Source: Deltaproteobacteria bacterium (lineage in GTDB: Bacteria; Myxococcota; Myxococcia; SLRQ01). From it: a stretch of DNA of 12,960 bases. The translations under genes were made by a program, and so were the position numbers. Position 1 is the stretch's first letter, and each line of letters opens with the position of its first letter. Shown in pieces: positions 7,186-12,960 of this stretch. Below the pieces are notes generated by a model. It had not been told where the DNA came from. It ran no database searches and was given only the letters and a program-made list of their open reading frames with translations. The stretch covers positions 1 to 12,960 of the forward strand of contig SKWY01000387.1 of NCBI GenBank assembly GCA_007128675.1, in the 5' to 3' direction.

Positions 7186-9914
7186 TACCTTTCAGCGCGG
7201 CGACGCGGTTGCCTCTGGAAGGTGAGCTTGCCTTGGCTCTGACCTACCCTGATCTCGTCGCCGGGTACGACCTTTCCGGAGAGGATCATCTCCGCGAGCG
7301 GAGCTTCGACCAACCTTTGGAGTGTTTGCCTCATGGGCCTGGCGCCGAAGGCGGGATCGTAGCCCCCATTGTCGATTAGATGCTCGACGACGTCTTCGCC
7401 AGCCGTGTAGAGGATTCTTTTCTCCGAGGCCAGAGTTTGGCTCGAAAGCGAGAGAAGCATCTGGGCAATGCTTGCCACCTCGGTGCGACTCAAGGGCTTG
7501 AAGACGAGCCTTTCGTCTATGCGGTTCCAAAGCTCGGGCGGGAAGGCCGCCTTGGCGATATCGATGACTCTGTCGACTCTTTCGTCGGTGGCATGTTCAT
7601 CGGGTGTCTTCGTGGATCTCGCGGAAGAAAAGCCCAGAGGACCTCGCGCCGGACCACCGAACACCTCCGAGCCGAGGTTGGTGGTCATGAGCACGACCGT
7701 GTTCGCGAAGGTGACCTGTCTTCCTCGACCATCGGTCAGATTTCCCTCATCGAGGATCTGCAGGAGGAGCTGAAGGACGTCTCTATGCGCCTTCTCGACC
7801 TCGTCCAGAAGCACGACACAGAATGGCCGACGGCGAACCTGCTCCGTAAGCTGCCCGCCGTCTCCATAGCCTACGTATCCCGGAGGCGCTCCTATCAGCC
7901 TTGCCGAGGTGTTGGCCTCTCCATACTCGCTCATGTCGCATCGAACCAGAGCGTCGGGCCCGCCAAACAGGAAGTCAGCCAGTGCTTTCGCGGTTTCCGT
8001 CTTGCCGACGCCGGTGGGGCCCATGAACAAGAAGGAGCCCATGGGACGATGGCTGTCGAAGCCGGCGTAGTTACGGCGTACAGCTTTCGCGATGCGCTCC
8101 AAGGAATCCTGGTGGCCGACCACGCGCTCCGCGAGATGCGTCTCCATTTGCAGGAAGCGTTCGCGGTCGCTCATGAGAAGGCGCTCCTCTGGCACGGAGG
8201 CGACCTTCGAGATGACTGTCGCAATGGCTCGGGCGTCTACTTGGGTGCTTCCTTCTCTTCTTGCTCGGGAGCCCGCCAGATCTATGATTCCTATGGCTTT
8301 GTCTGGAAGATACCTGTCGGTGATGTAGCGGGCTGATAGCTTGACCGCGGCCCTGAGAGCTTCGGGCAGATAGCTGATGCCGTGATGCTCGGAGTAACGC
8401 TCGATCAACCCCTCGAGGATTCGGCAGGTATCATCGATGCTTGGTTCGGCTACTAGTACCGGGCTGAATCGTCTTTCCAGGGCGAGGTCCTGTTCGATGA
8501 ACTTTCGGTACTCGTCGTGAGTCGTTGCTCCGACGCAGGGGAACTCTCCCCTTGCCAGCGCCGCTTTCAGTTCGTTTGCCGCGTCCTGTGGGCCTTCCCC
8601 GGTGGCTCCGGCGCCTATGAGGGTGTGTAGCTCGTCGATGAAGACGACAATCTTGCCACGTGCCTTGCGTACCTCATCCTTGATTCCTCCAAGCTTCTCG
8701 CTGAAGGAGCCGCGAAGATGCGTCCCCGCGAGAATCGAGGCCATGTCGAGTTCCACGACGATCTTGTCACCGAGGCTGCTGCCGCGTTCACCCAGCTCCA
8801 GAAGGGCCTTCGCCAATCCCTCGACGATCGCAGTCTTCCCTACGCCCGCTTCTCCAACGAGGACGGGGTTGTTTGCACGGCGCTTGCCGAGAACGTCAAT
8901 GACCTCCTCCACCTCTCGTTCACGGCCAATGACCGGATCGATGCTGCCGTCCATGGCTAACTGGGTGAGATTGCGCCCAAGAGCGGACAGCCAAGGATAC
9001 TCGGTGGGGTCGAGCTCATAGGGTCCGAGTGGAAGATCGAGGTCTGGGGGTGGGGGTTCGACGGAGGGACGTTGTTTCTTGGCCGCCGCCCCATTTCCGG
9101 CAGATCGTGGAGGCTTCTTGGTTGGTGGAGGAAGTCCATGAGAAGGGCTGCCGCCGCCTTTCCCCGCGTTGGAGGGGCCTTTTTGGGAGCCGTGCTCGCT
9201 GCTTCCACTTCCATCAGGTGGTGGCGCTTCTGGTCTTCCGGAACGATTGGCGGGCGGTGTGCTCGTAGGCCTTCCCCTGGCCTCCATCGGTGGGGGTTGC
9301 TCGGCGTTTGGGAAGACGGCTTCTCCCCCCAGCCTCTCGTCGTCCTGAGGAGGAATATGTTGGCTACAGCTCACGGCTTCACCGGCAGCATTGGAGTACA
9401 TGGCGGCTTGAGATGAGCTCGCTAGATCCGCCAGGCGCCTCATGGCCTGAGGTTCCGCGACTTCCTCTGCCCCGTCCAGTGCGGGGATTGTGGCCTCTCG
9501 AACGCGGCGGGGCATGTTGCCGGTCAGATAGCTCATGGCCTGATTGCGCAAGGAAACCAAGTCGACTCCAGCACCCAGGAGCAATCTATGCGCCGCGATG
9601 TCCCGGGTCCGCAGGACGGCGACCAAGAGATGGAGGCACTCGACCTCCGGCATTCCGACCTGTCCGGCGAGGGTCCTCGCTCTTCCGATCAAGGAATCCA
9701 CCAAAGCTGGGCCTTCGCGGGCAACCTTGTCGATGCTCTCGAGGATGTCGTCTTCGGTTACACCCCGATCGCGAAGGAGCACCTGAGCCCTGTTGGGAAC
9801 CGTGAACAGGGCCAGCAGTACGTGGGTGGAGGAAAAGGGCTGGCCGACGTTGTGCGCGATGTCCTGGGCTTCCACGAGGACTTGCGCCAGATCGGGGCTT
9901 GTATGCGTTCTCAT
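7185..9914 (-). CDS. ClpA-like AAA+ unfoldase subunit with long disordered linker
   Basis: The product is 909 residues. A Clp N-domain pair occupies about 5-135 (FSSTHVLLALF, VECLHLLVAVLRTR). A Pro/Gly/Ser-rich, probably disordered linker spans about 150-300. AAA-1 has Walker A GEAGVGKT (354-361), Walker B VVFIDE (423-428) and arginine finger ERRF (480-483). AAA-2 has Walker A GPTGVGKT (632-639), pore loop GYVGYGDGG, Walker B VVLLDE (700-705) and sensor-2 GARPMRQ. No ClpB/ClpC coiled-coil middle domain lies between the AAA modules, as in ClpA. LGF (760-762) sits 13 residues after MTTN, where ClpA and ClpC carry their ClpP-docking loop, so partnership with ClpP is likely. Oddities: AAA-1 pore loop 1 reads THLRG instead of the usual KYRG, and the linker is unusually long. 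No clpP or clpS is nearby. It is the first gene of the operon. The start at 9914 has a poor Shine-Dalgarno. Confidence 0.92.
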   Translation of the reverse strand: MRTHTSPDLAQVLVEAQDIAHNVGQPFSSTHVLLALFTVPNRAQVLLRDRGVTEDDILESIDKVAREGPALVDSLIGRARTLAGQVGMPEVECLHLLVAVLRTRDIAAHRLLLGAGVDLVSLRNQAMSYLTGNMPRRVREATIPALDGAEEVAEPQAMRRLADLASSSQAAMYSNAAGEAVSCSQHIPPQDDERLGGEAVFPNAEQPPPMEARGRPTSTPPANRSGRPEAPPPDGSGSSEHGSQKGPSNAGKGGGSPSHGLPPPTKKPPRSAGNGAAAKKQRPSVEPPPPDLDLPLGPYELDPTEYPWLSALGRNLTQLAMDGSIDPVIGREREVEEVIDVLGKRRANNPVLVGEAGVGKTAIVEGLAKALLELGERGSSLGDKIVVELDMASILAGTHLRGSFSEKLGGIKDEVRKARGKIVVFIDELHTLIGAGATGEGPQDAANELKAALARGEFPCVGATTHDEYRKFIEQDLALERRFSPVLVAEPSIDDTCRILEGLIERYSEHHGISYLPEALRAAVKLSARYITDRYLPDKAIGIIDLAGSRARREGSTQVDARAIATVISKVASVPEERLLMSDRERFLQMETHLAERVVGHQDSLERIAKAVRRNYAGFDSHRPMGSFLFMGPTGVGKTETAKALADFLFGGPDALVRCDMSEYGEANTSARLIGAPPGYVGYGDGGQLTEQVRRRPFCVVLLDEVEKAHRDVLQLLLQILDEGNLTDGRGRQVTFANTVVLMTTNLGSEVFGGPARGPLGFSSARSTKTPDEHATDERVDRVIDIAKAAFPPELWNRIDERLVFKPLSRTEVASIAQMLLSLSSQTLASEKRILYTAGEDVVEHLIDNGGYDPAFGARPMRQTLQRLVEAPLAEMILSGKVVPGDEIRVGQSQGKLTFQRQPRRRAER

Positions 9915-9993
9915 GAGTGCGAGGAGATCACCAAAATGAGGTTAAGTTCGCGTAATGTCGAGCATCGAGCCCGATCACAATTCGATGGCGCGG

Positions 9994-10022
9994 AGTATGG
10001 CACACAGGATCCCTCGCATCAA
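9994..10022 (-). promoter_or_regulatory. Candidate promoter for the clp-DUF2520-nadD operon
   Basis: On the minus strand TTGATG (complement of 10017-10022, 4 of 6) and CATACT (complement of 9994-9999, 4 of 6) are 17 bases apart, about 80 bases upstream of the clp start. No CIRCE-type heat-shock repeat is seen near it. The match is modest. Confidence 0.22.
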
Positions 10023-10180
10023 CGCGCTCAAGCGGATCCCAAATCGTCGGGTCGCTTGGCAGGAGGGGCCTGAGGGGAGGCGGCCCAAGTCCCTTTGTGA
10101 ATTCGACGTCGCCAAGGAGAGGGTGAGAGCGCGGGAGAAGATGCCCGGACATGGGCGGATCTGTGCCCAAAGGATGCTTC

Positions 10181-10200
10181 GGGCTTGCAACGGCAAGCTC
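10181..10200. repeat. 8-bp hairpin with 4-base loop
   Basis: GGGCTTGC (10181-10188) and GCAAGCTC (10193-10200) pair with one G-U around the loop AACG. Weaker G-U pairing could extend the stem to about 10178-10203. There is no T-run after it, so it is not an obvious intrinsic terminator. A second hairpin, CCCGAT / ATCGGG with loop CCA, lies at 10240-10254. Confidence 0.3.
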
Positions 10201-10478
10201 GGGCGGTCCGCCGGAGTACGGGGAGCATCGGACGCGCCCCCCGATCCAATCGGGCCTCGAGCAAGGGTCCTTGGGGTAAAGATTGTCCAAGAGCCCCAGC
10301 CCTGGGCCATTAGGGCCCTCTCTCGTTACGTCGTCGTGGGGTATGGCGCTCTCGCGGGGGCTACCGGGATCGCTCTTCATGGGGCCCAGGCCACAGCGCG
10401 AAAAGCCTCTTATTGGCGACGGTGGACATATGCCGGCGCAAAAGGATACTGTTTTATGCGTAACTCTTATTAGGGATC

Positions 10479-10577
10479 ATGAGCGGCACGGCAGTCATCC
10501 ACGACGGACAGAACTGGAAAGTCTACATTGACCGGTTCGATATGCAGGCAGCCATAGCGATGTGCAAGGCGCAGTGA
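10479..10577 (+). CDS. Possible 32-residue small protein
   Basis: The ORF runs from ATG 10479, with AGGG 4 bases upstream, to TGA 10577. The product begins MSGTAVIHDGQNWKVYIDRF and ends DMQAAIAMCKAQ. Its composition is mixed and protein-like, unlike the Arg/Pro-rich peptides in shadow frames, but 32 codons is too short for certainty. No signal peptide or membrane segment is seen. It ends 71 bases before the ATG of the large ASH-repeat protein. Its stop overlaps an in-frame GTG of that gene (GTGA at 10574-10577), which could be a coupled start. I recognise no family. Confidence 0.3.
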   Translation: MSGTAVIHDGQNWKVYIDRFDMQAAIAMCKAQ

Positions 10578-10648
10578 GTCTTGGTCTTACGCAGCGGCTC
10601 CAGTCGGCTGGCAGGCAGCCGGACCGGCGCGCCTTGTGGGGGTCTGAT

Positions 10649-12960
10649 ATGAGAAATCTGCTGACAGTGGGGGCTGTCGCCGTTGCCGTGCTCGTGGGTG
10701 TAGGCTGCGACTGCCTGTCTGGCGGGTTACGTGGAACGGCGCCCGTCGCGTCGGTAACAACTAGCGATGAGCTTGGGGTGGTGGAGGTCGAGCGCGGGCT
10801 GCGGTATGCACTCGACTTCGGTGAGGTGGAGGTGGGGAGGCGGGCCGAGCGCCACATCGAGATAAGAAACCTTGGCGACGCGACGCTCCTGGTCGATGCC
10901 GTTGCAATCGAGGGTAATGTCGTCGCCGCATTTACGGCTTCGCCGCCGAGCCTGTCGATCAGCGTGGGCTCGGCGGACCATATAAAGATTGCTTTTCTGC
11001 CGCTCGATGCCACATCGAGCACGGCTACTCTAGTCTTTGAGACCAACGACGATGAGGCGCCGCGGATCGAGGTGGCTCTTACCGGAAGCGGCTTCGTTCC
11101 CGAAGTGGAAGTGACCCCGCGGGAGCTGGACTTTGGAGTCGTGCCAATCGAGCAAGTGCTGGCGCTGGAGGTGGTCGTCAGCAGTCGAAGCAACAGCCCG
11201 CTGCTGGTAAAGGTGCAGCCGGTTTACCCATCGGGCATGGCGGATGCCTTCAGTGTTACGTGGCCAGGCCGGGAGGACGATGACAGCTTCATCCTGGATC
11301 CGGGTGAGTCTCGGGCGCTTGCGGTTGCCTTCAGTCCGGCGGTGACCGGCTCTCATTCGGCAAGCTTCGGCATCAAGGCTTGTGAGACTTGCCATGCCTT
11401 GCAGGTCGTGCTCCTGGGAACGGCTTTGGCGACGGCGCTTGTCGTGGAGCCATCGACGCTCGAATTCGGGCCTGTCAATCCGGGCCGGACCATCAGCAAG
11501 CCGGTTAGTTTCGGCAATGTGGGCCATCTGCCCCTAGATCTGACGAGCCTGTCGATCCTTGCGCTTGGCGGCGAGGAGGTAGACGGTGTTTTTGAGCTCG
11601 TTGATGCGGGGGTGCCGTTGGAGGTGCCCTCGCGGGATGAGAAAGAGGTCCTTGTTGCGTTTACGCCGCCCGATCTGGATGAACACGTCGCCATGCTGGC
11701 ATGGGAGTCCACCGATCCGAGGAGCCAGGCGGGACAAGTCACTCTGATTGGTCAGGGAGGAGGGCCGGGGATCGACATTGAGCCGCGGGAGGTGGACTTT
11801 GGGGAGGGGTCGTTTGGGATGACGCTGACTCGCACGGTGCACATTGGTAACCCGGGCCACGAGACGACTTCGGTGGACGGTTGGTCCGTGGAGGGCGAGG
11901 GGTTCGCCCTTGTCGATGAGCCGGGGCCCGTGTCCCTTGCGGTGGGCGATATGCTGCCGGTGACGGTGGCCTTCTCACCGGAGGCGCTGGGCGAAGCGCG
12001 TGGGAGGCTGAGCGTCCAGTCTAACGTGCGTCACGAGCCCGAGGCCTTTGTCGACCTGCGGGGGGCCAGCGTGGATCTTGGCGCATGTGTTCTCGAAGTG
12101 ATCCCGGACGCCATCCGGTTTGGGCTGCTCGCGCCGGAGAGGCCGGCACAGCTTCCCTTGACGCTCCACAACTTGGGCGAGGAGGCCTGCCTCGTTCGAG
12201 ACCTCGAGATATCGGCCGATAGCTCGGCGGCTTTCTTTCTTGTTGCAGGCGGCTTGGAGACGTTGCTGCTCGAGCCCGGGGAGCGGCACCAGACAGGGGT
12301 CGCCTTCGTGCCGGGCGAGGAAGGTGACTATGAGGGAGAGATAGTCTTTCAAGTCTCGAGCTTTGAGCAGTCGCGCCGCTCGGTTCCGCTGCTTGGGAGC
12401 CGTGGTCACTCGAGCCAGCGGCTCTTGCCGGAGGCACTCGACTTTGGAGTGGTCGGTGCCGAGTGCCCGCTGCGAGTCCGTGACTTCTGCGTGGTCAACG
12501 AGCACTGGCCGCCGGTCACGATAACGGCGCTCGACGTGCTGGGCGCCGCGGGCGAGGGCACGTTCCATGTACTCGATAAGCCGCCGGACCTGGGTAGCGA
12601 GGGGGTTCTCGTCGAGGCGGCCGACCGGACTTGCTTTCAGGTGGTTTATGAGCCGGCCGAGACCGGTGAGCACCTTGACGCCATAGTCATGGAGCTGGCG
12701 GAGCGAGAGGAGCCGCTGGTTCTAAGGCTCGAGGGCATCGCGTCCCTCGAGGGTCACGACGAGGAGCTGGACGGGTTCGGCTGTCTTCATGGCCGGGTGT
12801 GCGCGCCGTCAGGGGATCGGTGGCTCCCGGACGCCAGTGTGCGACTCGCCATCGAGGATGACGACGGGATCGTCATCGGCGAGATGAACACCAGCACGGA
12901 CGAGGCCGGGTTCTTTACGCTCACCCACGTTCCCGCCGGCGCTCATCGCTTGGAGATAGA
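10649..12960 (+). CDS. Large exported protein with six ASH ('choice-of-anchor D') repeats, C-terminus cut
   Basis: At least 770 residues are visible and the gene runs off the right edge. The N-terminus MRNLLTVGAVAVAVLVGVGC is a signal sequence. Cys20 (GVGCDC) may be lipidated, although Gly at -3 departs from the lipobox. Six ASH/MSP-like immunoglobulin-type repeats follow, opening at LDFGEVEVG (55), LDFGVVPIE (160), LEFGPVNPG (271), VDFGEGSFG (382), IRFGLLAPE (489) and LDFGVVGAE (597). Most close with a VAFxP strand and an LxGxG/A end. From about 711 (GCLHGRVCAPSGDRWLPDASVRL, ending with DEAGFFTLTHVPAGAHRLEI) a carboxypeptidase-regulatory-like domain begins. Such proteins are common in myxobacteria and are presumed surface or periplasmic scaffolds; no catalytic site is visible. 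ATG 10649 gives a compact signal peptide. GTG 10574 in the same frame would add 25 residues. Confidence 0.9.
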   Translation, partial: MRNLLTVGAVAVAVLVGVGCDCLSGGLRGTAPVASVTTSDELGVVEVERGLRYALDFGEVEVGRRAERHIEIRNLGDATLLVDAVAIEGNVVAAFTASPPSLSISVGSADHIKIAFLPLDATSSTATLVFETNDDEAPRIEVALTGSGFVPEVEVTPRELDFGVVPIEQVLALEVVVSSRSNSPLLVKVQPVYPSGMADAFSVTWPGREDDDSFILDPGESRALAVAFSPAVTGSHSASFGIKACETCHALQVVLLGTALATALVVEPSTLEFGPVNPGRTISKPVSFGNVGHLPLDLTSLSILALGGEEVDGVFELVDAGVPLEVPSRDEKEVLVAFTPPDLDEHVAMLAWESTDPRSQAGQVTLIGQGGGPGIDIEPREVDFGEGSFGMTLTRTVHIGNPGHETTSVDGWSVEGEGFALVDEPGPVSLAVGDMLPVTVAFSPEALGEARGRLSVQSNVRHEPEAFVDLRGASVDLGACVLEVIPDAIRFGLLAPERPAQLPLTLHNLGEEACLVRDLEISADSSAAFFLVAGGLETLLLEPGERHQTGVAFVPGEEGDYEGEIVFQVSSFEQSRRSVPLLGSRGHSSQRLLPEALDFGVVGAECPLRVRDFCVVNEHWPPVTITALDVLGAAGEGTFHVLDKPPDLGSEGVLVEAADRTCFQVVYEPAETGEHLDAIVMELAEREEPLVLRLEGIASLEGHDEELDGFGCLHGRVCAPSGDRWLPDASVRLAIEDDDGIVIGEMNTSTDEAGFFTLTHVPAGAHRLEI

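Larger units (their letters stand above)
9915..10478. other. 564-bp divergent region without a recognised gene
   Basis: This region lies between the clp start and the 32-codon ORF. The plus-strand frame 9955-10473 is open for 172 codons. By rough hand count its first half has GC enriched at third positions (about three quarters) over first and second, as in real genes here. However, the peptide is Arg/Gly/Pro-rich, matches nothing I know and has no Shine-Dalgarno at a normal distance. The minus-strand ORF at 9928-10380 looks less gene-like. Two small hairpins lie inside (10181-10200 and 10240-10254). Bases from about 10435 to 10475 are AT-richer, as expected of a promoter zone. It could be a decayed gene, a fast-evolving small gene or plain regulatory DNA. 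Confidence 0.4.

Noticed and set aside
7380..8336. 318-codon open frame on the plus strand
   Set aside because: It lies entirely antisense to conserved AAA+ motifs of the Clp protein; long antisense frames are expected opposite GC-rich genes and the peptide resembles nothing.
7185..9914. ClpB disaggregase identity
   Set aside because: There is no coiled-coil middle domain between the AAA modules, and an LGF loop is present where ClpA and ClpC bind ClpP.
9928..10380. 150-codon minus-strand frame as a gene upstream of clp
   Set aside because: It is Pro-rich with no motif, and codon-position GC favours the opposite strand.
10495..11193. 232-codon minus-strand frame
   Set aside because: It is a Ser/Thr/Arg-rich shadow of the signal peptide and first ASH repeat, whose plus-strand frame shows clear domain structure.
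11381..11395. CETCH, a CxxCH c-type heme motif in the ASH protein (residues 245-249)
   Set aside because: It sits at the closing strands of repeat 2, occurs once, and no distal Met/His ligand or cytochrome fold is evident; a disulfide is more likely.
11975..12673. 232-codon minus-strand frame
   Set aside because: It is opposite ASH repeats 4-6 and has no recognisable motif.
1..12960. Defence system, prophage, transposon or CRISPR array
   Set aside because: No integrase, transposase, nuclease-effector pairs, terminal repeats or regularly spaced repeats are visible.

Overview
This is a 12,960-base stretch of a GC-rich bacterial chromosome. It most likely comes from a myxobacterium or a close deltaproteobacterial relative. 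The clues are an AgmX/PglI-type C-terminal domain on a TPR lipoprotein, a large 'choice-of-anchor D' (ASH-repeat) lipoprotein-like protein, several unrecognised exported proteins, dense CTCGAG (Leu-Glu) codon pairs and at least one TTG start. The genus cannot be fixed from the sequence.

Layout. (1) At 1-465 on the minus strand is the N-terminal 155 codons of an RlmD-type 23S rRNA uracil-C5 methyltransferase (TRAM domain plus Fe-S cysteines). (2) After a 227-bp divergent intergenic region, two plus-strand genes encode an unrecognised lipoprotein (693-1445, TTG start) and a small beta-barrel-like outer-membrane protein (1484-2056). (3) At 2070-2792 on the minus strand is an unrecognised single-span membrane protein, convergent with the previous pair. 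(4) Divergent from it, 2887-4488 encodes a TPR lipoprotein ending in an AgmX/PglI (TonB-like) domain. It is followed 6 bp later by a NamZ-family exo-N-acetylmuramidase (4495-5694). (5) A minus-strand operon, read from 9914 down to 5685, encodes a ClpA-like double AAA+ unfoldase, a Rossmann/DUF2520 protein (TAATG junction) and NadD. Its last gene overlaps the namZ tail by 10 bp. (6) At 9915-10478 is a 564-bp stretch with no gene I can name. (7) A doubtful 32-codon ORF at 10479 precedes a large exported protein from 10649. The latter has six ASH repeats and the start of a carboxypeptidase-regulatory-like domain, and runs off the right edge.

How they work together. The plus-strand genes are mostly envelope genes: lipoproteins, an outer-membrane protein, a peptidoglycan-sugar hydrolase and a surface scaffold. 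The minus-strand operon is cytoplasmic housekeeping: protein unfolding, an NAD(P)-fold enzyme and NAD synthesis. I see no integrase, transposase, tRNA, rRNA, CRISPR array or recognisable defence system. The window reads as ordinary chromosome with several uncharacterised envelope proteins. The more unusual points are the altered D1 pore loop and long disordered linker of the Clp protein, the short leader ORF with a strong Shine-Dalgarno ahead of the methyltransferase, the inverted repeat over a possible promoter at 596-662, and the unexplained region at 9915-10648.
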